From Cohnella phaseoli (GTDB taxonomy: Bacteria; Bacillota; Bacilli; Paenibacillales; Paenibacillaceae): DNA of 64,000 nucleotides. Numbering within the stretch: the stretch's first letter is position 1; each line of letters begins with the position of its first letter. Location of the stretch: the NCBI RefSeq assembly GCF_003386235.1, contig NZ_QRDZ01000037.1, positions 30,957 to 94,956 on the forward strand. The letters are read 5' to 3'. Position numbers and translations under genes: made by a program. The notes beneath the pieces were generated by a model, which was not told the DNA's origin, ran no database searches, and worked only from the letters and a program-made list of their open reading frames with translations. Of the stretch, positions 50,813 through 59,260 are shown one piece after another.

Positions 50813-50939
50813 AGCGATCGACTTCGCTGTCCGTTCTCTTTGGTTATCCTATTAGACGTAACAGCGGCCAAAAAGTTGGAGGATTTCTTGCGGTTTTTTA
50901 AACTTTTTGTCGGAAGGTTGTCCATAGAAGACAGTTCTG

Positions 50940-51488
50940 TCAGAAGAAGGTTCGGAACAGCTTCTTTTTCCGCTCCGGCAAAGAAATCTGCTGGACGGAC
51001 GGCTGAGCGGGCGGCAGGCGCGGTTCATCGGTTTTCGCCGGAGAGCCGAGCTTCGTTGTCCGGCTCTCCAGCGTTTCGATGGCGGCCGCGAGCTGTACGA
51101 CGGTTCGGCGCAGTTCCTCCAGCTCGGCGCGATGCTGGCGCACCTGCGCGGAGACGACCTCGTCCGCCTTCTGGTCCAGTGAGCGCTCAACCTCGAAGAT
51201 ACGCAGCAAGAGCTCTCTCTGATCTGCGCCGATTGTTGGAGATGAAGGGGGGTCGGCAGGCTTGTCCGCTGAAGCGGAAGCGCCCGGAAGGGTAATTTGC
51301 TCAAGCGTATGCCCGCGTTCGATCTCGCTCTGGATATGCTGAAGCAGGGCGAACTCGCGCTGAGAGAACACGTAGTGTCCCAGCGGGTCCTTGCGGAAGG
51401 AAGCGGGGTAGTGGGCCGCCCAGCGCTTAATGGTAGTTTGGCTTACACCGAGCCGCTCCGCCGCCTCTCTCGTTTTCAAATTGTTCAT
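50940..51488 (-). CDS. RacA-like DNA-binding protein (MerR-type HTH plus coiled coil)
   Basis: 182 residues. N-terminal HTH (L-K-T-R-E-A-A-E-R-L-G-V-S-Q-T-T-I-K-R-W) and L-G-H-Y-V-F-S-Q-R-E-F typical of the RacA DNA-binding domain. A Pro/Ser-rich linker near 70-85, then a coiled coil at about 88-145, and a basic tail. RacA anchors the origin region to the cell pole in sporulating Bacillus. Length and layout match, but the linker and tail are divergent, so function is by similarity only. Confidence 0.72.
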   Translation of the reverse strand: MNNLKTREAAERLGVSQTTIKRWAAHYPASFRKDPLGHYVFSQREFALLQHIQSEIERGHTLEQITLPGASASADKPADPPSSPTIGADQRELLLRIFEVERSLDQKADEVVSAQVRQHRAELEELRRTVVQLAAAIETLESRTTKLGSPAKTDEPRLPPAQPSVQQISLPERKKKLFRTFF

Positions 51489-51674
51489 CGACGTTCACTC
51501 CAATCGCAGCATTCTTTTTTAACCCTATTCGATATTCGTTTCCTTCCCCCTGCGGGGGCGACAAAGGTAGTGGCGATTCGGCAAACAAAGTGCAAAATCG
51601 CGGAGGGGCGGGGCCATGCAGCGAGCGAAGTCGTGGTACAATGAAGGACATCAGGGTTTATTAAAGGAGAGTCT

Positions 51675-52604
51675 ATGACAAAGCTGACCATCGCCACGAC
51701 CCAATACGGGTTGACGGATATTGCTTCCGAAGAACAGTTCTGGACCGGAATCGCGGATAAAGTTCGGAGCGCGACCGCGCAGGGAGCGGAGATGATTGTG
51801 TTCCCCGAATATACGACCGCGCATTTGCTGAGTCTGCTGCCGCCGTTGTCTTATGACGATGCATGCGCTTATTTGGACGGAAAGACGGACGAGTACTTGC
51901 GATTTTTCGGCGAGCTGAGCAGGGAGAACGGTATTGCGATCTTGGCGGGGACCCACGTATGCAGGAGGGATCGTGCGGAGGGAAGCGGAGCCTTGGAGAA
52001 TGCCGTGCGAGACCCTAAAGGGTTCGTGAACCGGGCGTTTCTGCTTTTTCCCGACGGCCGGGTCGAAGCTCAGAGCAAAATTCATCTGACGCCGGAGGAA
52101 CAGAGACACTGGCCTCTGTCTCCGGGGGACGCTCTCAATGTATTCGATACGCAGTGGGGACGGATGGCCATCTTGACGTGCTACGACATCGAATTCCCGG
52201 AGCTGGCTAGAGCCGCGGCGCTTAGAGGAGCGGAGACGATTCTATGTCCTTCGTACACCGAAAGCGCGCACGGATACCATCGGGTACGTTTCTGCGCGCA
52301 GGCGCGAGCGGTCGAAAATCAACTGTTCGTCGTGCTTAGCGGGCTTGTCGGCACGCTGGCCGAGGAGCGGCCTCAGGTGGATACGGCCTATAGCCAGGCG
52401 GGGGCGTTCGCGCCGTGCGACTTTCCTTTTGCGCCGGATGGCATTCTGGCCGTAGGGGAGACGAATGCCGATGCTATGGTGCTCGCCGACCTGAACTTCG
52501 AATCTCTGCAGGACAACCGTTCAAGCGGAGGGGTTGTTCCGTTCTACGATCGCAAGCCGGAGCTGTATCGGCAGCTTGCAGAGGAGCTTGAGTCCGGTCG
52601 TTAA
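51675..52604 (+). CDS. Carbon-nitrogen hydrolase (nitrilase superfamily)
   Basis: 309 residues. The Glu-Lys-Cys triad is visible: V-F-P-E-Y-T-T (about E45), Q-S-K-I-H-L-T-P-E-E (about K135) and L-T-C-Y-D-I-E-F-P-E (about C172). Hydrolyses an amide or nitrile; the family branch resembles bacterial amidases of unassigned substrate. RBS AAAGGAGAG. A -10-like TACAAT lies at 51635-51640. Single gene ended by a hairpin. Confidence 0.92.
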   Translation: MTKLTIATTQYGLTDIASEEQFWTGIADKVRSATAQGAEMIVFPEYTTAHLLSLLPPLSYDDACAYLDGKTDEYLRFFGELSRENGIAILAGTHVCRRDRAEGSGALENAVRDPKGFVNRAFLLFPDGRVEAQSKIHLTPEEQRHWPLSPGDALNVFDTQWGRMAILTCYDIEFPELARAAALRGAETILCPSYTESAHGYHRVRFCAQARAVENQLFVVLSGLVGTLAEERPQVDTAYSQAGAFAPCDFPFAPDGILAVGETNADAMVLADLNFESLQDNRSSGGVVPFYDRKPELYRQLAEELESGR

Positions 52605-52630
52605 GGCAATCCGTGAGTGCGTTGGGCAAA

Positions 52631-52670
52631 AAGAGGGGTGCGACAGGCGGCGGCCTGTTGCACCCCTCTT
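52631..52670. terminator. Hairpin terminator after the CN hydrolase gene
   Basis: AAGAGGGGTGCGACAGGC pairs with GCCTGTTGCACCCCTCTT (one mismatch). A T-rich tail is present on both sides, weaker on the plus strand. Confidence 0.82.
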
Positions 52671-52723
52671 GGAATTTTCGGTTAAGGCGCCAATGCTTAC
52701 TTCATTCATGTTAGATTTGACAG

Positions 52724-52751
52724 TTGACACTGATATACACTGTTGTATACT
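52724..52751 (+). promoter_or_regulatory. Promoter and operator of the GntR/ABC module
   Basis: TTGACA (52724-52729), 16-base spacer, TATACT (52746-52751). The inverted repeat TATACA-CTGT-TGTATA (52734-52749) covers the spacer and -10, as expected for autorepression by a YtrA-type GntR protein. Confidence 0.8.
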
Positions 52752-52778
52752 GTTTATTGTAAGGGAGAGGTGATTAAC

Positions 52779-53150
52779 CTGAATATCATCATTCAGCATT
52801 CATCGATGATTCCGATTTATGAACAAATCATTGAGCAGTTTAAAGGACAAATCGTAAAAAGAAGCTTAAGAGAGAACGATCCTTTACCTTCCGTAAGAAG
52901 CTTAGCCAAAGAACTAAACGTTAGCGCCCTGACGGTGAAGAAGGCTTACGACGCTCTTGAAGAATCGGGATTGATTGTTACCGTTCACGGCAAAGGCAGC
53001 TTTGTCGCTCCATTTAATCTGGAGCTTGAGAAGGAAGCGCGACAAAAAGAAATCGAGTCGGAGCTGGAGTCTGCAATCAAAAAAGCGAAGCACTACGGAA
53101 TTTCCAATGGTGATCTACAGGAATTATTTAATTTGCTTCTGGAGGGATAA
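52779..53150 (+). CDS. YtrA-type GntR regulator, probable CTG start
   Basis: 123 residues from CTG 52779, giving M-N-I-I-I-Q-H-S-S, the usual N-terminus of this family, with GGGAGAGGTGA 7 bases upstream. The upstream in-frame TTG 52743 lies inside the promoter and GTG 52770 inside the ribosome binding site. Winged helix 10-75 (Y-E-Q-I-I-E-Q-F-K-G-Q-I, V-S-A-L-T-V-K-K-A-Y-D-A-L), short C-terminal dimer helices. It likely represses its own operon, which encodes an ABC exporter, until an envelope-active compound is sensed. Confidence 0.88.
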   Translation: MNIIIQHSSMIPIYEQIIEQFKGQIVKRSLRENDPLPSVRSLAKELNVSALTVKKAYDALEESGLIVTVHGKGSFVAPFNLELEKEARQKEIESELESAIKKAKHYGISNGDLQELFNLLLEG

Positions 53151-53152
53151 CC

Positions 53153-54007
53153 ATGTTAGAAGTAAAAGACTTAAAGAAAAAGTACAATAATTTCCAATTG
53201 GACTGTTCTTTTCGAATTGAAGAGGACCAGGTCGTGGGCTTGGTCGGTCGCAATGGAGTAGGGAAGACGACCCTGTTTCGTTCGATTTTGGGGTTGCTCC
53301 GCCCGGACGAAGGTGAAATCAACTTATTCGGACGATCCGTTGCCCATCTTACGGAGGCCGACAAAGCGCGTATTGGCGTTACTTTCCCCCATAGCTTCTT
53401 TTCTGAACAGCTGACGATTGCTGAAATTAAACAGGTTATGATCGCTACCTATTCCGCTCAATTTAATGCGGCCGAATTTGATCAGAAATGCAATCGACTG
53501 CAGCTGCCCCTCGATAAAAAGGTGAAGAACTTCTCGACAGGCATGCAAACGAAACTGAAGTTGCTGCTAGCAATGTCTCACGAAGCCGACTTTTTGCTAT
53601 TGGATGAGCCGACATCGGGTTTAGACGTTATTGTGCGGAATGAAATATTAGGAATGCTGCAGGATTACCTGGATCAGAAAAACAATCGAAGCGTATTAAT
53701 CAGCTCGCATATCTCGAGCGATCTGGAGCAATTATGCGATTTTATTATTTTGATCGATGACGGGAAAATTATTTTACAGGAGGAAACCGACAACCTGCTA
53801 AACCATTACGGGATTTTGAAGGTTTCCGAGCAAGAATATTCTTCGTTGGAGCAAGAGTTTATTTTAGCCGCTAAAAAGAGAAGTTACGGGTACGCCTGTC
53901 TAACGAACGAGAGAAGATACTATCAGGAAAATTACCCCAAGATTGCGATCGAAAAAGGTTCCATTGACGAAGTGTTGATGCTGCTGGCGAAGGGGGAGGA
54001 ACAATGA
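53153..54007 (+). CDS. ABC transporter ATP-binding protein
   Basis: 284 residues. Walker A G-R-N-G-V-G-K-T-T near residue 35, Q-loop region, signature F-S-T-G-M-Q-T-K near 126 (a degenerate LSGGQ), Walker B F-L-L-L-D-E-P-T near 147, H-loop S-H-I near 183. ABC-2 type exporter ATPase of the YtrB/PmtA kind. It starts 2 bases after the GntR gene and overlaps the permease gene by 4 bases. Confidence 0.93.
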   Translation: MLEVKDLKKKYNNFQLDCSFRIEEDQVVGLVGRNGVGKTTLFRSILGLLRPDEGEINLFGRSVAHLTEADKARIGVTFPHSFFSEQLTIAEIKQVMIATYSAQFNAAEFDQKCNRLQLPLDKKVKNFSTGMQTKLKLLLAMSHEADFLLLDEPTSGLDVIVRNEILGMLQDYLDQKNNRSVLISSHISSDLEQLCDFIILIDDGKIILQEETDNLLNHYGILKVSEQEYSSLEQEFILAAKKRSYGYACLTNERRYYQENYPKIAIEKGSIDEVLMLLAKGEEQ

Positions 54008-54678
54008 AGGGTTTGTGGGTAAAGGATTTGTTGGTCTTGAAAAAGCAAAAGCTGGCTGTCGTATTAATGTTTATTTTGGCAATATGCAGTTTGGCTATAT
54101 TTGGTCGAATAGGTATCATGGTTGGAATGTCTGTGTTTTTAATGGTCGTTTCCATGGTTGTTTTGAGCGCTTTGACGGTTGACCAGCAGAATCACGGCTT
54201 AATGTATTTGCTTACGCTGCCGATCAAGAAGAGGCAATATGTCGTTCAGAAGTATGTGCTGCTGCTGTTGGCTACGATCTGCTCTACGGTGGTTATGACG
54301 ATCATCGCCGGGGTTTTCGCGGCAGTTGCGGATTGGGACATCGGCTTTTCCGATATTTTCACGAGAGTGTACAGCGTTGGTGTCGCGATGTTGTCCATCC
54401 TCATCCTGACGATGCAATATCAAATTAAACACGGTCCGGAAAAAGCCCAAGTCGCGATGTCCATCATTGGAGCGATTGTGGCTATTGCCATCGGCGGGGT
54501 AGTTGCGTTGGTCAAGTACACCTCGTTCGGCGAAGATATTTTTAATCGCATCTACACGTACTATATCGAGCATGGAAGCCTGCTCATCCTAGTTTTCTTT
54601 ACGGTAGCGGGCGCTGCGGTAGTTAGCCTGTCTTGCGCCAAGAGCATCAAGACGATTGAGAGTATGGAGATTCAGTAG
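54004..54678 (+). CDS. ABC-2 type permease
   Basis: 224 residues, six hydrophobic segments, no other motif. Its ATG overlaps the stop of the ATPase gene (ATGA). With the ATPase it forms an exporter of the GntR-linked Ytr/Pmt type, which in relatives removes antimicrobial peptides or exports small peptides. Substrate unknown here. Confidence 0.88.
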   Translation: MKGLWVKDLLVLKKQKLAVVLMFILAICSLAIFGRIGIMVGMSVFLMVVSMVVLSALTVDQQNHGLMYLLTLPIKKRQYVVQKYVLLLLATICSTVVMTIIAGVFAAVADWDIGFSDIFTRVYSVGVAMLSILILTMQYQIKHGPEKAQVAMSIIGAIVAIAIGGVVALVKYTSFGEDIFNRIYTYYIEHGSLLILVFFTVAGAAVVSLSCAKSIKTIESMEIQ

Positions 54679-54683
54679 AAAAC

Positions 54684-54723
54684 AAATAGACCGCCCCCAA
54701 CGCAATAGGAATGCGGTCTATTT
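54684..54723. terminator. Terminator after the ABC module
   Basis: AAATAGACCGC (54684-54694) and GCGGTCTATTT (54713-54723) form a perfect stem with A/T ends on both sides. Confidence 0.85.
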
Positions 54724-54814
54724 CCATATCCGTTTTTCCTGAAGCCGACCGCCTTTGAAGCGGCTACTGTGCCAGGAGGAGTCGTGTTAGCAGCACGGCT
54801 CCTTCCATAGGCGC

Positions 54815-56605
54815 CTATTCCCCCGCCGTAGCCGGAGGAAACCACAGCGTGCGCAGGTTAACCCAGCCCTGGGAGTTGAAGGTGACGCCGCGCACAGTGG
54901 GAACGTATGCGGTCGGTAACGGCTTTTCCGACAGGATGTGCAAATTCCGTTCTCGGATAAGCAGCGACTCGATTTTGTTCAGACTTTGGAGCCGATCCTC
55001 GGAATTCGGCTCTCTAAGCACGAGGGATAGCAACCGTTCGATGTCGATGCGAGTATGGGCGTCGACATGTTCGGCCATTGTCCGGTACGAGTCGTATAGC
55101 CGTAGTTCTTCGTCCTGGTCGCGCAGCAGCGAGAACAGAATGAGGTCGGATTCCAGACGAATCTCTCCCTTGAACTCCTCAGGTGAGACGGCCGACACCT
55201 CGCAATCGTAGCCATATCGCCCGAGGGCGTCGGCCAACGCTTCGGCATCGGCTTTGTACGGCAGAATCGTCGCGATCCGTAAAAGCACCGGGGCCTGTTC
55301 GGAGGGGGACGGCGGAAGCTCGGCGTTTTCTGAAGAGGTTCTCGTACCGCTCGCCGCTGCCTCCGCAGAATCGCCCTCGCTTTCTTCAACTTTCTCCAAG
55401 CAGCCGAACAAATGCTCTCGCAACGCCGGATCGGTCAACGGTCCGGCTTTTTGCGTGTTGCATGTGACAAATTTGCGCACGGTCGTCTCCGAGTGGATTC
55501 GGCTCCATCCAGAGTTTCCGGCAGAGGCGTTCGGAATGACGTGGAAGGGGGAGGACTGATCCGGGGCAGAGCCAGAGCCACCCTCCGCTGCCCCCGTCCT
55601 GTGGCCGTCGCCCGTCATCGCTTCGGCCGCCCAAGGAACATGCACGATCTCCACCCGGTCCAGATGAGCCCGCCCTTGAAAACACGGTCCGAACGCTTCC
55701 ATCATACACACCGTTTCATTCATCTGCGTCACCTTGAACGGTCCCGTGCCGACCGGCTCCGTGCCGAAGCGATAACTTCCGAGTTGGTTCAGATCCTTCG
55801 GGACGATGGCCGCGCGACTCGTGCACAGAAACGGGAGGAACAGCTCGTTCGGCTCCTCCAGCTCGAAGCGGACGACGGTCGGATTAAGCGCCCGCACGGT
55901 CTTGATCTGCTTGTAGATAAAACTATACAGCGTTCTTCGCGGGGATCGCACCAGACGCTCGAAAGTATAAACGACATCGTCTGCGCTAAGCACCTTCCCG
56001 TGATGGAACAGCACCTCCTTGCGCAAGTAGAACGTCCACCTCCTGCGGCTGTCGTCCGTGTCCCAAGCGTGGGCGATGCCCGGCTTTATGTCGTCTCCGG
56101 TATCCGAGCGCCGCACCAGTCCGTCAAACACGTGGCTAGCGACGAAGGATTCGGCCAACAAGTTCATATATAAGGGGTCTACCGTGTGGAGGGGTTGGCG
56201 GATTGGGATGCGCAGCGTATCGATCTGCCGGTCGTTGCTTGTCTCGACGTGGTGGCCGAAATAGGAGAGCAGTCGTCCCTGCAGATGCTCCTGCAGCGTG
56301 GAGGAGTTGCGATGAATCTTAATCTGGCCTATCGCGCGAGCAACGTCCTTGCGATTAATCGCCTGCAGCATTGCCTGGGCCGCGATGTCTTCCGCCTGCG
56401 CAAGGAAACTTAGCGTCGAGCGACGACCTCTGCCGCGAGTCGATTCCCACGCAATCCACCCGTTCCGGCTCATCGACCGGACGATGTTGGCGGCATTGCG
56501 CGGAGTGCAGTCGAGCAGCTTGGCAAGCTCGTCCAGCGTCGTCAGCGCCGATTCCGCGCCTCCGAATCGAGAGTGCAGCAGCAGAAATTGTTGATGCAGC
56601 TTCAT
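54815..56605 (-). CDS. SgrR-type regulator (HTH plus oligopeptide-binding-like domain)
   Basis: 596 residues. N-terminal SgrR_N-like winged helix (1-115; L-D-C-T-P-R-N-A-A-N-I-V-R-S-M-S-R-N-G-W-I-A-W), then a family 5 solute-binding-like domain (about 150-595; L-A-E-S-F-V-A-S-H-V-F-D-G-L-V, R-W-T-F-Y-L-R-K-E-V-L-F-H-H-G). In E. coli SgrR senses sugar-phosphate stress. In Bacillales such proteins usually control a neighbouring transporter, but none is adjacent here. Residues 325-440 contain low-complexity insertions. Divergent from the DUF4173 gene. Confidence 0.9.
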   Translation of the reverse strand: MKLHQQFLLLHSRFGGAESALTTLDELAKLLDCTPRNAANIVRSMSRNGWIAWESTRGRGRRSTLSFLAQAEDIAAQAMLQAINRKDVARAIGQIKIHRNSSTLQEHLQGRLLSYFGHHVETSNDRQIDTLRIPIRQPLHTVDPLYMNLLAESFVASHVFDGLVRRSDTGDDIKPGIAHAWDTDDSRRRWTFYLRKEVLFHHGKVLSADDVVYTFERLVRSPRRTLYSFIYKQIKTVRALNPTVVRFELEEPNELFLPFLCTSRAAIVPKDLNQLGSYRFGTEPVGTGPFKVTQMNETVCMMEAFGPCFQGRAHLDRVEIVHVPWAAEAMTGDGHRTGAAEGGSGSAPDQSSPFHVIPNASAGNSGWSRIHSETTVRKFVTCNTQKAGPLTDPALREHLFGCLEKVEESEGDSAEAAASGTRTSSENAELPPSPSEQAPVLLRIATILPYKADAEALADALGRYGYDCEVSAVSPEEFKGEIRLESDLILFSLLRDQDEELRLYDSYRTMAEHVDAHTRIDIERLLSLVLREPNSEDRLQSLNKIESLLIRERNLHILSEKPLPTAYVPTVRGVTFNSQGWVNLRTLWFPPATAGE

Positions 56606-56751
56606 CGTCCGCCACTCCTTTCCGTTCCCCGTATTCTAATCCTTTAACCCGGCCAATAAAATAGGAAATTTTCCAACGATTAGTTTCTATTTATCTTCCT
56701 ATTTTAACATCTACAATAGGCATTAGAAACCGAGGAAACGGAGGGACGGAT

Positions 56752-58239
56752 TTGCTCTCATCCCGCAAACCCTTAATCGGAAGCTCTTTGCTTGCGTTGA
56801 TCGGCGCTTTTGCGCTTGCCGCAGTTCATCAATATTTGTTTTTTGATCACAATCCGGGAATCTCCTTCTTCCTCTTCATTGTATTTCTGTACGTGTACCT
56901 GTTCCACGATTGGAAGGGGCGGCTGAAGGAGGCGACGGGCTTCGCCTGGTTTCTGCTCGCAGTGATCCTGCTTCTATCGCTAACCTACGGACTGTTCTAC
57001 AACCCGATCTTTCGGGTGCTTAACCTGCTGGCGATTCCCGGCTTGGTTTTTGTTCATCTCGCCGTGCTGCGCGGCTCGAACCGAATTGCGTGGTGGGACA
57101 TTCGGATCATCGGCGAAGCGCTCGCCCATCTCATTCCGCGCAGTCTGCTGCAGATTCCTCGAGTGTTCCGGACGCTGCGCGCTGCACTGTTCAGAAGGCT
57201 GGACGGCGAACGTCAGAAAACCGCGACCAAAATCGTGATCGGTCTCGTCTTCGCGACCCCGCTGCTATTCGTCGTCATTCCTTTGCTGGCTTCGGCGGAC
57301 GGCGCTTTTAACAAGCTTCTGAACGGCATTCCGGGGTGGATGAGCCGCTTCTCTCTGGGCGAGTTGTTCGGAAGAACGCTGTGGATCGTCGTATTCGGCA
57401 TTCTGTTCGCGATCTATTATTGGAGCTTCGCCAAACCGCCGCGGCCCCGCAAAGCCGCTACAGACAAAGAGGACATTTCGTCATCTCCGAAGCCGAACAT
57501 CGACTCGGTCGTGCTGACGACGCTGTTGCTGGCGGTCAACGCGGTCTACGTGCTGTTCGTGGTTATCCAATTTTCCTACTTGTTCGGAGCCTGGGACGGT
57601 ATGCTTCCGGACGGAACGACTTATGCGGAGTATGCCCGGAGAGGCTTCGGCGAGCTGGTAGCCGTATCGGCGATCAATTTCGCGCTGCTGATCGTTTCGC
57701 TGACGTTCTCGGGAACGAGGAAGGGCGTCCTCAACTTCCTGCTGTACGTCTTGGTCGGCTGTTCGGGCGTTATGCTGTATTCGGCTTATATTCGATTGGC
57801 CATGTACGAGGAGGTATATGGGTACACGTACATCCGGTTTCTCGTTCATGCATTTATGATTTATCTGGCATTCCTGCTGCTGATCGCGGCGCTTCGTATC
57901 CGCACCACCCTTGTGCCGATGGCGAAATGTTTTATCATTCTCAGCTTGGCCGCCTACACCCTGCTTAACTATGTCGGCATGGATCGGCTCATCGCGGAAA
58001 ACAACATTGCGCGCTTCGAGGAGACGGGGAAGATCGATCGGTATTATCTGAACAATCTGTCGGCGGACGCGATTCCGACTCTCGTCGATTTCGCCGTGGA
58101 GCGTCAGGACGCGGAACTGAAGGAGTTGCTGGTCAACCGTCGGGCGAGACTGATCGACGAAAGCCGGGATTGGCAGTCCTTTAACCTGTCCGTCTATTCG
58201 GCCAAGAAAGCCGTGCACACCATATCCAACCCTAACTAA
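56752..58239 (+). CDS. DUF4173/DUF4153-like multi-pass membrane protein
   Basis: 495 residues from TTG 56752 (CGGAGGGACGG upstream). About 11-12 hydrophobic helices; the central segment (V-L-T-T-L-L-L-A-V-N-A-V-Y-V-L-F-V-V-I-Q) and the Y-A-E-Y-A-R-R-G-F-G-E-L motif are typical of DUF4173 proteins. The C-terminal 80 residues are soluble. No known function. Possibly co-transcribed with the NUDIX gene 30 bases downstream. Confidence 0.83.
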   Translation: MLSSRKPLIGSSLLALIGAFALAAVHQYLFFDHNPGISFFLFIVFLYVYLFHDWKGRLKEATGFAWFLLAVILLLSLTYGLFYNPIFRVLNLLAIPGLVFVHLAVLRGSNRIAWWDIRIIGEALAHLIPRSLLQIPRVFRTLRAALFRRLDGERQKTATKIVIGLVFATPLLFVVIPLLASADGAFNKLLNGIPGWMSRFSLGELFGRTLWIVVFGILFAIYYWSFAKPPRPRKAATDKEDISSSPKPNIDSVVLTTLLLAVNAVYVLFVVIQFSYLFGAWDGMLPDGTTYAEYARRGFGELVAVSAINFALLIVSLTFSGTRKGVLNFLLYVLVGCSGVMLYSAYIRLAMYEEVYGYTYIRFLVHAFMIYLAFLLLIAALRIRTTLVPMAKCFIILSLAAYTLLNYVGMDRLIAENNIARFEETGKIDRYYLNNLSADAIPTLVDFAVERQDAELKELLVNRRARLIDESRDWQSFNLSVYSAKKAVHTISNPN

Positions 58240-58269
58240 TCCCCTGCGGGAAAAAAGGAGACGAGGAAA

Positions 58270-58740
58270 TTGGGCTACATAGCGGAATTGCGTGAGGTTG
58301 TCGGGACGCGCCCTTTAATAATGGCCGGCGCTTGCGTGCTGGTGTTCGACGAGAGAGGACGGCTGCTGCTGCAAAGACGCTCGGACAGCGGAGATTGGGG
58401 AACGATCGGAGGGGCGCTGGAGCCCGGCGAATCGCTGGAGGAAGCGGCAGCCCGGGAGCTATGGGAAGAGACGGGGCTGACGGCCAGGAGGTTTCGGCTG
58501 ATCGATTTGTTTTCCGGCAGAGACATGTACTACTGCTATCCTCATGGCGACGAGGTCTACAACGTTATGGCCGTGTACGAGGCTATCGGAGCCGAAGGGA
58601 CGCCGCAGGTAAATGATCAAGAAGGTTTGGAGCTGGGCTATTTTGATCCGGAAGCGCCGATCGAGGAGTTGAACCCGTTTACGGGACGGGTGCTTGCTAA
58701 GTTGGGCTATTTGGTTCATGCCAAGCGGAAGGAGGCATAG
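58270..58740 (+). CDS. NUDIX hydrolase
   Basis: 156 residues from TTG 58270 with AAAGGAGACGAGG upstream. Complete Nudix box G-G-A-L-E-P-G-E-S-L-E-E-A-A-A-R-E-L-W-E-E with T-G-L, near residues 40-62. Hydrolyses a nucleoside diphosphate linked to another group. The exact substrate cannot be told from sequence. Confidence 0.93.
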   Translation: MGYIAELREVVGTRPLIMAGACVLVFDERGRLLLQRRSDSGDWGTIGGALEPGESLEEAAARELWEETGLTARRFRLIDLFSGRDMYYCYPHGDEVYNVMAVYEAIGAEGTPQVNDQEGLELGYFDPEAPIEELNPFTGRVLAKLGYLVHAKRKEA

Positions 58741-58805
58741 TCTTCATGGTCATGTACGTAGAAATGTGTATAATGAGGACATCGAGCGCAAGGAAGGATG
58801 AGAAA

Positions 58806-59102
58806 ATGCTGGCGGTAACCGAGTACAGCGTGGAATTGATAAAGGACCCTTTTCGGATTTTGTCGGGAAAGCGTTACGAGTTCGTCATCGAGCTGGATCT
58901 CGACGAGGAAGACGATCTGTATTCCGCGAACGGAATCGAAATCAAGGCCGTCTACAAGGTGGACGGAGAGCAGGGAAGCGTCGTAAGCTACGGACTGTAT
59001 GAGAAAGCTGCGGGACGTTACATCGATGCCGAACTGGAGGACGAAGAAGAGGCGGCGCTGGCCGATTTCTGCAAGGCGCATTATTCGGAGGGCGACGAAT
59101 AA
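58806..59102 (+). CDS. Small acidic protein, DUF6509-like
   Basis: 98 residues from ATG 58806 (RBS AAGGAAGGATGAG); an upstream ATG at 58746 has no good RBS. Core K-D-P-F-R-I-L-S-G-K-R-Y-E-F-V-I-E-L-D-L-D-E-E-D-D-L-Y-S is typical of the family. Rich in Asp/Glu (pI clearly acidic). Function unknown; terminator follows. Confidence 0.72.
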   Translation: MLAVTEYSVELIKDPFRILSGKRYEFVIELDLDEEDDLYSANGIEIKAVYKVDGEQGSVVSYGLYEKAAGRYIDAELEDEEEAALADFCKAHYSEGDE

Positions 59103-59117
59103 TCGAGACAGCTCAGA

Positions 59118-59163
59118 GCAGCAAATTTCCCACATTTCAACCGGGGTTTGCTGCCTTTTTTTG
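59118..59163 (+). terminator. Intrinsic terminator
   Basis: GCAGCAAA / TTTGCTGC stem followed by eight T residues, after the DUF6509-like gene. Confidence 0.85.
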
Positions 59164-59181
59164 TTTCAAATTTAAGGTTGT

Positions 59182-59199
59182 GTTCGCGTAGACGCGAAC
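59182..59199. promoter_or_regulatory. Candidate operator of the exporter operon
   Basis: GTTCGCG-TAGA-CGCGAAC, a perfect 7-bp inverted repeat with 4-base centre, at the -35 position relative to TAATAT (59212-59217). It probably binds a TetR- or MarR-type repressor not in this window. Confidence 0.6.
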
Positions 59200-59260
59200 T
59201 GACGGAACGGTTAATATCGAAGCATGCGCACAGAAATTGGAAAATGGGAGGGCGGAGACA

